From Apostichopus japonicus (Eukaryota > Echinodermata > Holothuroidea > Aspidochirotida > Stichopodidae): a DNA stretch of 64,000 bases. The notes below the pieces were generated by a model that saw only the letters and a list, made by a program, of their open reading frames with translations, did not search any database and was not told the DNA's origin. Location: positions 13,851,501-13,915,500 of the forward strand of contig NC_092568.1 of the NCBI RefSeq assembly GCF_037975245.1. Reading direction: 5' to 3'. Shown piece after piece: positions 1-12,860 of the stretch. Position numbers and translations under genes: made by a program. Every line of letters begins with the position of its first letter. Position 1 is the stretch's first letter.

Positions 1-669
1 TCTGGCCTGTGAGTTCAGAACACTAAAACTGATGTTACTGTATAACAGGGAGCCACATGTATACTTTTGCAACCCTCTCGGCATTCCATAGTACTACTCT
101 AGTGTCCCCACTGTAGCAATACACCATATATTTAGTGAAGAACTGTGTATTATAAGCTGATCATAGATGAAGAATACATGAGTGATGTATGTTTGTAGCT
201 TACAGGACCATTAGTATAATGATTGCAGTATCACTATTACTTTTATTCTGACAACACTGTGTTGATGTCAGGAAAATGCTTGCGATGCCCCATTTGTCCT
301 TCCAGTATTACAAATTTTCTGATCATATTGAGATAAGTAAAAAAACATTCAGAGCAATGTATATATTAGATTTAACTGTTATATTAATTGCTGACCACCA
401 TAGAGGAGTAACAACCATCAGGCTCTTGTATATTTCATATATCAAAAGTACTTGGATTAAATTGTACCCTTACTCATATTCTAACCAGATGAAAACCCTT
501 CCCAATGTTTACTTGCCGTTAAATATAGCACATAAGCAGCACAAGAGTATCTTGTAAGCTAAACCTGGCTGAAGTTCATACTGCAGATGGAGAGCAGTAT
601 AAATCTAAAGAGAGTCATTGCTTACATGGTTTGATGGCTGGGAATCATGGGCACTGCAAACCTTAAATC

Positions 670-1260
670 AGCTTTCACCTATACCAAATTGTGGAGCAAT
701 TTTACTTGTCATTCCTTTGGGTAATCTATGATGTATATATAATCTCTTATAAAGAACTTCTGTTGTTTTAACATTTGAAACACTGCTTGCCCCAAGTGAC
801 CTTTGACTGTCACCAAAAGTAATAGGATTCTTGTACTCACTATAAGAAAGACACATGCCTAATATGAGCTATGTGATTTAACCTTTCTTGGGATTCATGT
901 ATTCAATGTTTGTGTTTATAAAGCTTTACAGAGTGTGATGTCTGATGACCCCAAATGACCTTTGACCTCTACCCAAAACAATAAGTCTCTTGTATTCATA
1001 ATAGGGAAGCGACATGTAAACCATGAGAGTCAATAAAGTTTCCTATCTGCCGATATCGTGTTTACAAGGATTTCAAGTTTCGCCCTCTGCTGACCCCAAA
1101 TGACCTTTGACCTCCTTCCAAAACAATAGGGTTCTTGTACAAATTATGGGGAAGCCATATGCCAGACGCTACCCAATCTTGAGATTATTTACAAGCTAGG
1201 GCATCACATACACACAACAACACACACATATGCCAACTTGACTGCATAGGTTATTTGTCT
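670..1260. repeat. DR1-bearing dispersed repeat, three tandem units
   Basis: About three tandem units of 130-150 bases contain a core reading TGACCTTTGACC. Two units (956-968 and 1101-1113) contain the exact 13-mer TGACCTTTGACCT. The stretch ends in a CA-rich segment and a conserved terminus (CTTGACTGCATAGG with GGCAAGTAAC) that recurs elsewhere in the window. Lies in an intron of the unrecognised gene. Confidence 0.75.
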
Positions 1261-1464
1261 GCCTATGGCAAGTAACTAAAAAGCTGTACTACACAGGTGG
1301 TAAGCATGTGGATACCCAAAAGCAGTACTCAGACTGAGTTATTTGGTGCCCAGATAATGAGATAAAAAGGGCTCCATTTAAACTGCAGTAACATCATCCT
1401 ATGGATAGAGTCCAATGTTGGTCTTTGTTTTATATGATACCTACAGAGAACTACAATGACTTAC

Positions 1465-1547
1465 CACTAATTTTCTTTCTAAGGATTTATTCTCAGCCAC
1501 TAATCTTGCTGTCTCGGTCATTGTTTGCTTGCTGTCGTTTCTCATTG
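1465..1547 (-). CDS. Unrecognised gene, exon 5 (start of helix-rich part)
   Basis: Two bases complete Ala, then 27 codons including TETARLVAENKSLERKLV, with leucine spacing suggesting the beginning of a coiled coil. The acceptor is TTCAACAG and the donor GTAAGT. The intron before it is 4.3 kb and holds the nested elements at 3.0-5.0 kb. Confidence 0.72.
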
Positions 1548-3027
1548 CTGTTGAAGAGAAAGTGATCCATTTCATATAAAGTTGCACAAAAAATTTATGG
1601 AACCAAATCTACATACATAAATCACAAATGAGTGGGAGGGCTTCTAAGGCAACAAACTGATATTTTTTCAAACAACAAATAATATGTTTTGCACTTCGTA
1701 GAAACAACTACTGTGAAAATGATTACATATTTTCTTTTAGGATCTCTTAAGAGTTGTGGAATGAGCATTGTATCCTTTTTGATATATTTTTGAGAACTAT
1801 AAACAAAGTTAGAAGAATACCATACAGACACCAGCACATGCTGGAATACTCTACTGACATTTAAAATTAATAAGCTGAATTGCTTCATAGAGTTCTGGGT
1901 ACAAAAGACTTTAAAACAACTTGACATGTTTATACCATTTCATAGTTTAGTACACGATATTAATTTGAAATCTTACAGCAGGCATTTCCAGATTTCTCAT
2001 TTTTGCAAGATACTCTCACTATTACCTGATGAATAAAATTTCTAATGCACATTATCACATTTATGACTGTTAAGTCACCAGGCATAGACTGAAGCATACA
2101 AACTTTGTGCAGAGTGGACATAGCTTTTCTTGAACTTTCCAAAATGTTAGCACCTTGCATAGAATGACTAAATATCAATGCTGATCCTTTCTGACTAAAG
2201 TGATGACATCAGCATTTGAGTATACAACAGAATCCACTGTGAACTCAGCAAAAGTCATTAATCAGTCAGTGGTAAAGATAGTTCACCATTGTTAAGATCA
2301 AGCAACTTATTGGGTTGTCAACCTGTCACTGGAGCACATCCACTACATGACATTGAACTTCTGTCATCATCCAAAGATTCTAGTCAAACCAGGAATCTCT
2401 GAGACATTACAATTCCTTCCGTTTCAAATATGTCTTGAAAACTATGTCACCTTGAATTAGTTTTGTCCAAGAGTAAGGTCAGAAACCAAAAATGCTGTAG
2501 CTCAAATGACAGGTATCTGTAATAATCATATATTGGCCAATTTGGCCACTGTTGAGAAATTTACAATAAATCATTATTTACATTAATTTCCAAAAGTCAA
2601 CAAGCAAAAGTTGATCAAGTTCTGCAGATGACAGACCAACATATAGTCAAATGAATTGCCATGCAATTGCATAGCCTAGGTCATGTACATACTCTTACAC
2701 GTGCAATTATATAAAAACAAACATCCAAAATAACATGCCTTTGTTTTTAACATACACTTTCAAAATGAAAAGCACAAACCTTGGAAAAAAGCACCCCACA
2801 CCATCCTTCATTCATACTCGACGTACCATATTAGATTAACATGTTCGCACGTGGATAAACACGTAATCCGTACACTAACAGAAATTGGGGGTTCCCAACT
2901 ATTCTATGATATTGGAATAGGGAAACCCTTCAAGTTCAAAAGTTCACAATGAAAAGTTTTCAACTATCAACAAGATACCACGTGTTTGGAACTTTAGACA
3001 AGAAGAATGTAACATAGGGGCTATGTA
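1548..3027. other. Intron, nothing recognised
   Basis: AT-rich intronic sequence of the unrecognised gene. No exon-like frame with splice sites and no recognisable element was seen. Confidence 0.5.
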
Positions 3028-4973
3028 CAGGTGCGTATCCAGGGGGGGCGTTGGGGGCGCGCGCCCCCCGGGTAAGGAAAAGAGGAGAGAAAAAAAGAGA
3101 AGAGAAAAGGGAAAAGGAGGGGGAAAAAAGAAAAGGAGGAGAGGAAGGAAGGGAAAAGAAAAAGAAAAAAAAGAGAGAAAAAGGAAAAAAGGAGGGAGTA
3201 GAAGATAGCCAAGACCTCGGGAAGAGAAAGAGGAACAGTCATAGTTAAAGCGCTGATCCCTATAATATACACAGGGTAGCCAGTGACAGATCAAGGATTA
3301 CGGAGGGGGTGTGCGCCTCACCCTACCCCTTACACCGACAACTCCATTTTTGACGTTTCCATTTTTCCTCTCTCACTAATGTATCTATATAAATACTATA
3401 TATGGTCTATCATAACGCGTGTGTGTGTATGGACGCCTTAAACAATTGTACAATTGTGCTATATGGAACCAACTGTGCACTGGTCTTGAACTCGACCGAG
3501 TCGTCGGGGTACATGACGCATTTCGGGAAGGGGGCGACCGCCCCCCCCCCCGAGCAAATTTTGTTTATGACATCGCTAGTAATATCAAAATAGACAATGC
3601 TTAGATGCAACTTACAAGGCCTGGGAAGTGTCATTTCCAGCGATCTGGGAGGCATTTTCGGCCAAAATTTTTCTTTTACGCTTCGCGCCAACACATGGTG
3701 GCGCTTCGCTTAGATAGTTTGCCCCTCCCTTGGCAATTACTCGCTACACGCCTGTTCGAATTTGTAAAGCAAAGAGCAGATATAACATCATATCAGTGAG
3801 CATTGAAATGCATGTTCCACGATGAACAGCCTCAAAAACTGTCTATGTGTGTAGTTAAAGGCGTAGGAGCCCAATTGGATTTGGGGGCTGTAATGACTTG
3901 CCCGAAAAAAAGCCAAAATTTTTCGCGCGCAAAGCGCGCGTTCAACATACCGATGCCAGTACCATATAAGCAAGCATCGGTCATTACAGTGCATGGCATC
4001 GTGTACCACACGGTCCGTCAAAGTTGCACAGTATACCGCTGGATGCTATGTAAACAACCAAATGTCTTATGTAGATGGAGAAAAACCATACAGATCCATT
4101 TATGTCAAAACTCTCTTTTACAGTAGTAATGTCGGCCAAGCTTACAACTTTATTTTAATTACCAAGGAGATCATTTTTAAGCTATTCATTGCTATTTATT
4201 TTTCTTTCAGTAGGTGCCCGAAAAAGATGGGGAAAAATTTGGTTGCGGGGGGGGGGAGGGGGGCTGCAGCCACCGCCTTCTACGGGACCTACGCCTATGT
4301 GTTTAGTGTTCGCTTTCGATATACCTGATATCGGAAATATCTGCTATTTTTCATTTCCTTCAACCAAGTTTTATAATAGCCATTATAACAGGTTGCAATA
4401 TTTCTACACCAAGAAATTAACTGTGTCGGAATTTTCCAAAATTTCCTCACCAACATTCTTCATCATACTTTCCTCTACTCGTGCAACTTTGACCTGTCTG
4501 TTAGGGGATCAAGGAGGTTTTATATATTGCTTGTACCATAGATTGAATTTTGTGCAACATTATGGGTATGTTTTCAAGTGATTTTATTCACGAGAAATGG
4601 GAATTTTCAAATTCTCAACAAATAATGGGCTTAAAACCTTGAAAAGTCGGGCTTTCTGATATTGTGGGCCGTGACGTAGAATCACCTACAAAAGCAATGA
4701 TCCATAGGAAATGCAATCAGGTCGAACATGATGTGTGACTGGTGACAATCTTCAAAAAGGTTATGGATGGAAAAAAACTTTGGGGAAATACTTGGTTCTC
4801 AGGCAAAAGTGTATCTGGTTGGTCATTTTCAAGCCCGAGAAGTGCTATTTCCGGTGATCTGGGGGGTATCAAAACCAGAAATTTTCTTGTACGCTGCGCG
4901 CCAACCGATGGTGGCGCTCCGCTTAGATAGTAATTTGCGCCCCCTGGGTTAGAAAATCCTGGATACGCGCCTG
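3028..4973. mobile_element. Nested hAT-like non-autonomous element cluster
   Basis: The outer ends are CAGGTGCGTATCCAGGGGGG at 3028 and its inverted relative ending in GGATACGCGCCTG at 4973, flanked by a 5-base repeat ATGTA (3023-3027, 4974-4978). The interior is a mosaic. A purine-rich tract occupies 3070-3210. A second end-like sequence lies near 3275 (CAGTGACAGATC) with a partner near 3754 (CTACACGCCTG). A complete smaller element lies at 3856-4299, and two copies of a shared hairpin motif (GCGCCAA...TGGCGC) lie near 3688 and 4898. No transposase frame is present. Confidence 0.5.
3856..4299. mobile_element. hAT-like MITE, 444 bp, same family as 28501-29536
   Basis: The ends read TAAAGGCGTAGGAGCC and, inverted, CATAGGCGTAGG. 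The flanking 8-base repeats TGTGTAGT and TGTTTAGT differ at one base. Both ends match those of the 28501-29536 element, including the subterminal GACTTGCCCGAAAAA and the GCGCGC-rich segment. Confidence 0.65.
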
Positions 4974-5869
4974 ATGTAAATACGGGATTATAAACTACAT
5001 TCATGAGAATAGTACAGATTTATTTATATCGTTAATCGGCTGCTGTTTTCTGCAGAAAATATACTTTCAATAAGTACCGTATCCATCTTTCATACAAAAA
5101 GTTTTTAAAAATGAAAAAGGTAGGCAAAGATAACTACAAATGACATCGAGGAACCCTCCGTAATTATAAACTAATCCATTTCATTACAGCATCAAATCTC
5201 AAGTACCGTACTGCACTATGTGTACCATGGTACTGTAATAATATACAGTCCTGGGTGAAGATGGATTTAAGCGGATATATTCCATGCGGTTTTGGCTCAA
5301 AATGTATTAAATCGTTATAATTATTATATCAAAATGAGGTGAAATACATGTGGTAAGATTTTATACATGGGAACCTTCACAATCATTGTTTGAAGGAAGA
5401 ATACACAACGAAAATTTCAGAATAACTTTGAGGTCCCGTAACATGTTGAGCGCAAGTAACATTAGATATTTGGTGTAGCCTAGGTCCAAATTACTACGTG
5501 AAAGTTGATTCGTTAATATATAGGTTTAGGCCAGTACGATTGGTACATTGATCAGAATGTTATTCAAACTAGGAACACAGACACCAGAAATAACATGTTT
5601 TCTTTTCTTTATTTCAAATAGCAATACATAGATATTTTTATTATGTCCGGGATTCCCAGGAACGATACCGAAACGAATGTAATAATCGGTTGTTTTCCCA
5701 CTCCCGGTAGTAGTTACACATTGTACTGTAATCGGGACAAGCCAATACCAGGATTGGGATACCAGGATTCACTTGACTACCGGGATCCCGCACAACGCTA
5801 GTTAGTAGATATGGGAAAGATGAAGTTAATGATAAAAATCGATGACCTGCTTTAATTTAACTCACATAC
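4974..5869. other. Intron, nothing recognised
   Basis: Intronic sequence between the nested elements and exon 4 of the unrecognised gene. Includes a short degenerate GGGATTCCCGG/ACCAGGATT-type repeat around 5645-5795. Confidence 0.4.
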
Positions 5870-5938
5870 CTTCTTCAATGGAAGAAGTACTATCAGCTGA
5901 CATTGTTGGAGATGGCACGTCTGGAAACTGTTTTTTAC
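5870..5938 (-). CDS. Unrecognised gene, exon 4
   Basis: A 69-base exon completing Gly, then KKQFPDVPSPTMSADSTSS and ending in an acidic pair. The acceptor is TTTTTCAG and the donor GTATGT. Phase 1 on both sides, so skipping would keep frame. Confidence 0.72.
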
Positions 5939-6546
5939 CTGAAAAATAAAGTATGAAGTTCAGTTCTTAACAGTAACATTTCCCATTTTCATTTAAACAC
6001 TACTAGGAATACTCTGTCATGAAAATGCCTGTGACTGAAGTACCAACTCATTTCCTGGATCACACTTGTCATGTATTTTTACATGCTGCTTTGCTTGGTT
6101 CATGAAACTGCTTTTTACAAACGGTTCATCATGAATATTCAATAAATAGCAAAGACATTTGCAAATTGTACTGTGGGGAGGGTGATCAAAAGTCATATGA
6201 TGACACAGTCTAATGGTTGATACAAAATGCAATTACAAGTATGTTACATGTCCTAAGCATGATTTCTTGTGACATTTAAATAGTGGCTTTTTCTCAAGAT
6301 CATGGACATAATGGAACAGAAAATATAGTGTCGCTTTAGCTTTGCTCCAATGTAGCAGTTTAGAACTTAAACACAACATTCATGGATAAGCTCTTTTTAA
6401 TTTTAAATCCAACTGTTCTGCAGAAAACAGTGAGGTCAGTGATTAGAGAGTAAGTTGAAGGACACTGGGAATTTAGAAACCCAAGCAAGGAAGAATCAAG
6501 TTTCATGCTACAAGTGACAGACAGTGTACTCATAATATGTGCTTAC

Positions 6547-6768
6547 CACTTGAATCACTAGCTGATCGCTTGTGAGAAATTTCATTTATCTGTGGAACTC
6601 TACTTGAAGACAAATTGATGCTGTCTTTCTCATTTCCCACTAACTTAGAGTAATGGACACTGCCAGTAGTGGCTGTGGACATTTCAATTGGAGGGCGGCT
6701 GGCATTCACGGTACCCCTGGCAGACAGGATCGGAGGGTTGGAAGGACGCTTAGGTGGAACTGATGATT
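6547..6768 (-). CDS. Unrecognised gene, exon 3
   Basis: Two bases complete a Lys codon from exon 2, then 73 codons and one base. The sequence is Ser/Pro-rich (SSVPPKRPSNPPILS near the start; KRSASDSS at the end, a candidate basophilic-kinase site) and looks disordered. The acceptor is TTAATCAG and the donor GTAAGC. Confidence 0.75.
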
Positions 6769-7354
6769 CTGATTAAGAAAGAATATTGCAAACTGATTAT
6801 GGATAAATTTACAATAAAGGAAATCAGATAAAAATAACATGCATGAGTATAAAAGAGTTCCCCATACAATGCTTCACTTCACCATCTTTTTAAAATCATA
6901 GCTTTTGCAAGAACTTTGAGAACAAAGACCAAAGCCACTAAAGCCTGGGTAATGCCTTTTGTTTTGAAACAATAAAACTCCACTGAAAAAGCCAAATTAT
7001 GCAGTGGTATGCTGAAGACATCTAGACTCCTTTGGTATCAACAACCCAAAGGTAAAACTGCAAAAGTTACTTGCTACTACAGGTCAAATAGAGTAATACT
7101 TTTCACTTGTGTTTCCTTTTTTCATTAAAAGGTGGTGCCAGGACAGCTGAACATGGTCAACCATGTTTCCACTGTAACAGCCGAAAGATGACCTCTGACC
7201 TACTGTACTTTTCTACACTGTGGACTGTGCCTGTCCACAAACTTACTTAATCCAAAGGTTACCAATGATCTGAGCAAATCTCTACAAAGATCTGTTAGAA
7301 TCTCTTCATTTCTATCGTACTGCCAGCTGCTCATTGTTACCAACTTTGGACAAA
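6769..7354. other. Intron, nothing recognised
   Basis: AT-rich intron sequence without an open exon-like frame or a recognisable element. Confidence 0.4.
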
Positions 7355-7768
7355 ATTAGGGTTAAAGCATGTTATGAGCTAACAGGATTATACTTAGGGC
7401 TAAAGCATGTTATAAGGGTTAAAGCATGTTGGTTAAAGCATGTTATGACCTTAACAGGACTTTACTTAGGGTTAAAGCATGTTATTAGGGTTACAGCATG
7501 TTATTAGGGTTAAAGCATGTTTTAAGGGTTAAAGCATGTTATTAGGGTTAAAGCATGTTGGTTAAAGCATGTTATGACCTTAACAGGACTTTACTTAGGG
7601 TTAAAGCATGTTATTAGGGTTAAAGCATGTTATTGGGGTTAAAGCATGTTATGACCTTAACAGGACTTTACTTAGGGTTAAAGCATGTTATTAGGGTTGA
7701 AGCATGTTATTAGGGTTGAAGCATGTTATTAGGGTTAAAGCATGTTATGACCTTAACAGGACTTTACC
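7355..7768. repeat. Minisatellite containing TTAGGG units
   Basis: About twenty copies of a 19-20 base unit, TTAGGGTTAAAGCATGTTA, interspersed with a longer variant containing ATGACCTTAACAGGACTTTAC. Each short unit holds the telomeric hexamer TTAGGG followed by TTA. It lies in an intron of the unrecognised gene. Confidence 0.9.
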
Positions 7769-8489
7769 CCTTCTCCTTGAACACAATTTTTTCCCACCTG
7801 ATCATGGTCACCTGTGTTCATCCAGATCCAAATCCATGAGATAAGTAGTTTTAGGTATTTGATCTTTAAATCCCTTTGATCCCAAAGGACTTGCAAGGAC
7901 AACAACTTGGAAAACGTTGATATGCAATTCACTTGAACTGGATAGACATAAACATGGAAGAACTTGCAGAGAGATTACCATATGACATGAAGCACTATTA
8001 GTTTAAAAAGCCAATTGAGCTACACCTGCAGTAATATACTGTAATGTGCAAGTTTTACTTTAGAACTATTAGTCAAAAGTCAAATGAAGAGACATTACTA
8101 TTTTAGCTAAATTTTAAAAACCTCATGCCAAATAATTATCATCTAGTAACTAAATTAATGTGACATTGGATACTTCAATCAGCTCAGCTAATATTTGTTT
8201 GTTTCTAATGTAAAGAATGAAAATTATCTAGAAACTATAGTTTTAGACCTTTCTTCAGGTGCGAGACACCATACATAAAATGTAGACTCACATCAAGCAT
8301 CGTCATGATGCATGATAATAGTAATGACAGTTTATTTGATACTGAGAAAAACTTCCCAAATAAAAAAATTGAAGCAGCATATTGTAGTTGGTAAACAATT
8401 TTTCCAAATTAACAGAGTTCTGCTCTACATATGATTGCAATTGATCATACAAAGCCATACACTCACTCTCACTGTTCCCAGAACTAAAC

Positions 8490-8700
8490 TGAAAACCTAT
8501 GGCGACTGTGCCTTTCCATCAGCCGGGCCCAAGCTCCGGAATGGTCTGCCTACAGTATATCTGTGCGAAGTTCTCCCACTCTCAGTCAGTTCAAGTCTTG
8601 CTTGAAGACTCATTTTTTCAAGTTGGCGTTCTATTAGGGTTGTACAGCGCTATTGAATACTTCGTAGATTTTAGCGCTTTATAAGTTCATTTATTATTAT
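8490..8700 (+). mobile_element. 3' tail of a non-LTR retrotransposon (LINE)
   Basis: Reading plus strand gives YGDCAFPSAGPKLRNGLP, matching the well-known C-terminal end of CR1/L2-type reverse transcriptase ORFs (FG.RAFS.AAPKLWN.LP). One stop follows, with a Leu/Ser-rich stretch. The copy ends in a short (ATT)n tail at 8686-8712, as expected for a 5'-truncated copy of this group. Confidence 0.65.
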
Positions 8701-8899
8701 TTATTATTATTTAAAGATATTCTCAATTAGGGGTTCTCACCCATGAAGGTCAATAGGCAAGTACTTAACAAACTTGATTACAATTCTTGTTGAAGTATAT
8801 TACACATATTTAAAGCGAATTGAAAAAAAGTTTAAACTTTCAAAATTTACGTTTCCACTTGAAATGTAAACTTGACTAGTTATGGTAAGAACATTTTTG

Positions 8900-9660
8900 T
8901 TACAGCTTGGTTGAAGTATGCTACAACCAGAAAGCCAGTTGGCTTTGTGACTCCTTGCCATGTAATATGCTTACAAATTCCAAATGACCATCTGCAAAAG
9001 TGAATTAAATTTGTCCAACATTTAAGTGAGAACCAGAAAAGATCAGACATTTCCAGCTCCTATTTGTGGCACGCCCTTGTGGGCATCAATCATTTCATTC
9101 ACTGGAAAGGATTTTACAGTATAGAAGTGTTATTCCAAACTGTTTCAATATCCAGAAAGAACAGTCTTCCTATGTGAAACACAGAGATGCTTGAGCAAAT
9201 GGACATATCCTTTTATCAATTTAGAGCTAGCAAATCAGCTCTGCCACCAACCATCCCTTAATAATGGTTATTAAGGGATGAGAGTTACATAACACTTTTT
9301 ATTCATTGTGAAATATTTCCATAACCTACTTCCAAAGCCAAAGTCATCTAGTTTAAATCACAGAGAATAAGGACAAGTTTGAGACCATTTGAGATAACCT
9401 GTTGACTGACCCCTGAGCCAAGGTTTTAAACCACCTGTTGACTCCTTGAAGAGTGTGAATACTGGTAAGGGCCACTTGAGTGTGTTTAAAGCACTCAACA
9501 CAGAATATCAACTCTTTGAAACAGATTACATTTCCTGGAAGACTGTATGTATAGGTGAAGACCTACCATAGTCTATAGAGCCCTTTCACAAAACTTAACT
9601 AAAATTTACCAATAAATGTTCACCAAAAGCAAATTATAGCATCAAATAAACCACAGATTA
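8900..9660. repeat. Dispersed repeat family, copy 1
   Basis: This segment is clearly homologous to 42380-42990: shared stretches include GCCAGTTGGCT, TTTCCAGCTC, AATATCCAGAAAGAACAG and TCTTCCTATGT, in the same order. It precedes the DR1-type tandem units at 9665-10500, as the second copy does, so both belong to one longer element. Confidence 0.7.
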
Positions 9661-9664
9661 ATCG

Positions 9665-10500
9665 TAGCTATAATTTTAGAGTGTTCATGTTTACAAGGTT
9701 TTCAGACTTTGACACCCGGTGAACTCACATGACTTTTGACCACTACCAATTTCAAGGTGGTTCTCGGACTCACCAATCTGTATCTACAGTAAGTACTATG
9801 CATGAAGTTCAACAAAGATGTCCTTTTGGAGTTATCATGCTTACAAGGTTTCCAGACCTTGACTTTAATACATGTTGACCGCAAGTGACCATTGACCTCC
9901 ACCAATTTCAACAAAGTTACTATACTCACCAAGCTGGATTTACAAGTGTGCAGCTCAACAAAGATGTACTTTTTGAGTAAAAGTGTTTACAAAGTTTCAG
10001 ACTTTGACCCTAATGACCTTTGAACTTCACAGAAAAGATTTTTACCTTTGAAATTATTGTCTAAAGGATTTCTGGCTATGTTGACCTCAGTTATTGAGTT
10101 TTTGCCTTTACAAGGTTTTCACATTTTGACCTATTCTGACCTAACATAATCTCCGGCCTCCACCGATAACAACTGTGACTTATCTCATACTCACTACAGG
10201 TAAGCTCGATCCACAAACCATGAACTTACAGTACCAAGGTTCACTTTTGTGGTTATCATGTTTACAAGGATTTCTGTCTTTCAAATATGTTGACCTCAAA
10301 TGAAACATTGACCTCCCCTAATTTCATTAGCATTCTTGTCCACACTGAGGGTGGTGGTATCATGTATGAAGGTCACACAAAATTTCCTTTTGTACAGTAG
10401 TTATTGTGCTAAGAATGTTTCCTAACTGTGACTTTGTTGAACACAAATGACACTTGAACTCCCACAATTCAACAGCATTCTTGTCCAAACCAAGGGGACA
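9665..10500. repeat. Degenerate DR1-type tandem repeat
   Basis: About five diverged units of about 150 bases with TTTACAAGG.TTTC, GACTTTGAC, AATGACCTTTGA and CACC.ATTTCA segments, the same consensus as at 670-1210 and 13790-14380. Confidence 0.7.
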
Positions 10501-10679
10501 AGAATTGGGACAAATAGCATGATTCTATGTTTCTGTTTGGTTTTTTTTATTTTTTATCTCTCCACCCTGATGTGACAATCCAAGTTTAAGGATGAAAAGG
10601 CAACCCCAAATCTCAGTGATCAATATCACACCACACCCATGCCACCACATGCAATAACTTTGCCAACTCTGAGACTTAC

Positions 10680-10809
10680 TGATAACATTGCCAGTCCAGT
10701 CAATGGTGTCTTCTGGTTCTTCTGGATCATCTAGGCCAGCTTCCCTCAACTTATTAGCAAATGACTGCTTTTTGTAATCAAATTTCTCTGTCAAACTATT
10801 AGATGAGTC
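10680..10809 (-). CDS. Unrecognised gene, exon 2
   Basis: Forty-three codons plus one base. The peptide includes KFDYKKQSFANKLREAG followed by LDDPEEPEDTIDW, a basic helix then an acidic stretch. The acceptor is TCTACAG and the donor GTAAGT. Confidence 0.75.
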
Positions 10810-12776
10810 CTGTAGAAAAACAACTGAACATATTTTGATTGGTCCAAGTTAGGAATTAAATTTCAAATCCAGCCGGATTAGAGGAATTTTTCAAATCTGT
10901 TATTTGGCTGGTTTTGTTTCTACATCAAGCAGGATTTGTGGGATTCATATTTTAAAACACAAATATGTGTTTTATTTGTTTTGTTTTTAAATTAGTAGTT
11001 TAATCCATTTTAGGGAAACTATGTATGAATTTGAGCCCCATCATACCACACCCACCCTTCTTTTTCACCATATTTGTTCACCTAGCTCTGACACAGCCCT
11101 TAAATATAGTGTTTGCCTACATGCCAACACTATATAACAGTAGGTGAAAGTTTATGCTATGTTGCAGTCCACATTAAAATCCTACTGAACTGCTTGCATA
11201 TAATGATCTTACTGTATTTCCAAGTTGCATAATTTAATAGAATCACCTACAATTTGAATCAAATGTAGTGATAAAATCAACGCCCAATGGCAATGGGAGT
11301 TAACTGTGTAAAATCGCTCACTATTTTTACGTACATTATGTACCTGTACAGAGATTTTGCAGGTGTGGTGACTTTTTACAAAGTGTAGTGATACTAAATG
11401 AACTTTTAAGGGAACTCAAACATGAAATAATAATTTTGCCGAAATAACATTACATATCTCGAATTGAACAACAGGAAGTTTATTGGATTGAACCTGACCA
11501 ATGAAAGCAGTTAGTCCGACACTAAGTAATCGATTGATAATCATAATAATTGTCAGTACCAAGCGTAACCTTAACTTGGTAATGATACTATCACATACAC
11601 TGATAGAGTAGTCTGATGTCATGTCCAGTGAAAGTTACAGATGGTCAGCCAATGTTGTTTATTTGTGGTCACTTTTTTCATATATTATGATTTAAACACT
11701 TTACATAACCCACAATTTAAATAGCTCATTTTTGCTGTAAACAACTAACACTTTACAGCGATATCCTAAGTTAGGTCAAACTTCTTAGGCTTATATCACA
11801 CAAACAATTAGAGATAAAACATTGCGAGTAAATTAAACAGTTTTGCGAGTTGAATTTTAACCTCAGTCGCCAGTTGGCAAGTACAGTAGTTTTAAAGAAA
11901 ATTGTTGAGGCCTGATATACATCCCTAGGGACATCAAACTGAGTGTGTAAGTGCCAGGAAATGAGAAGTGTCTCAAGTGTCTTATGTCATCACAGGGTCT
12001 GAGGTCCAATGTTCAATAACCTAAAAATAGCACTTTAGCTATTATATTTATGTGCCGAAATTACAAAGTTGCTGAAACCCTCAACCTTTGAGGATATCAG
12101 ACTCTGCACATTTAAAGTACATAAATATTAAATGCAAAGGTCATGTGCGAATTAAAGAAAACTTTTCTGTGGAAAACCGTTTCAGATCTACTTATTAAAT
12201 GTAAACCCAATGGACATTAAACTTGGTGGATATGTGCCTAGGTATGAGATATAATGTCACTGCAGTGAATTATGTCTAGGGTCAAAGGCCAGAAGTCAAA
12301 TAACCACACTGGCCATTGTTCGATTACCAAAATGACAAAGAAATCAAACCTACAGAACCATTTACGATACCATCCTCTGAAAGTTTACCATTCATTCATG
12401 TAACATTCAGTAATGAAAAGGTTGAATGGTTTATGGGGGTTGAGGGATCAAAGTTGGCCAATTTTTTCCACGTTACAAAAAATTATGTTTGTGCCAAAAT
12501 GAAAACATTTAAGAAAGTGTCATAGTATACAGAAAGAAATGACTGTATGAATCAAATGTTTGAATGAATATTTAAAGCATACATACAGTATATGATTAAC
12601 ATACAATATCAGAGAAAATGTGGTTATTATAATTCAAGGTTCCTTTACTTCAAATTTTGTCACAGAGTCACAGAATGACCTCCTACTAGTAATAAACCCA
12701 AATTTTGGGATGAGATCAGCAACTTCATGAATTAACTACTTGTTAAGGATGTACTCTCCTTCTTTAAGAAACTTAC
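10810..12776. other. Intron, nothing recognised
   Basis: About 2 kb of AT-rich intron with no exon-like frame flanked by splice sites and no identifiable transposon. Confidence 0.45.
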
Positions 12777-12860
12777 TTCAATGTCATCAAAGAAGTTTTT
12801 CCTTCCGGAGGGCCTTGACCAATAAGCTTCATCATCATCCATGCTGTTTGAACATTTAAT
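12777..12860 (-). CDS. Unrecognised gene, exon 1 in window (probable start codon)
   Basis: Twenty-eight codons open from a CACAG acceptor to a GTAAGT donor. An ATG at codon 7 begins MDDDEAYWSRPSGRKNFF, a plausible N-terminus. No in-frame stop is visible in the exon upstream of that ATG, so an earlier coding exon cannot be excluded. Ends in phase 0. Confidence 0.7.

Larger units (their letters stand above)
1465..12860 (-). other. Gene model: unrecognised protein, five exons, 3' part outside window
   Basis: Five minus-strand exons (12860-12777, 10809-10680, 6768-6547, 5938-5870, 1547-1465) have consensus splice sites and phases that agree at every junction (0, 1, 1, 1 and on). This makes the joined frame of about 190 codons very unlikely to be chance. 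The product begins acidic, has a Ser/Pro-rich middle that looks disordered, and enters a helix-prone segment at its end. I do not recognise the family; an adaptor or centrosomal-type coiled-coil protein would fit the composition but is a guess. More exons must lie below position 1. It is oriented head-to-tail with MSK. Confidence 0.75.

Noticed and set aside
3023-3294. Several overlapping frames rich in Lys/Arg/Glu or Phe/Leu/Ser
   Set aside because: They are translations of a purine-rich low-complexity tract inside a hAT-like element, not genes.
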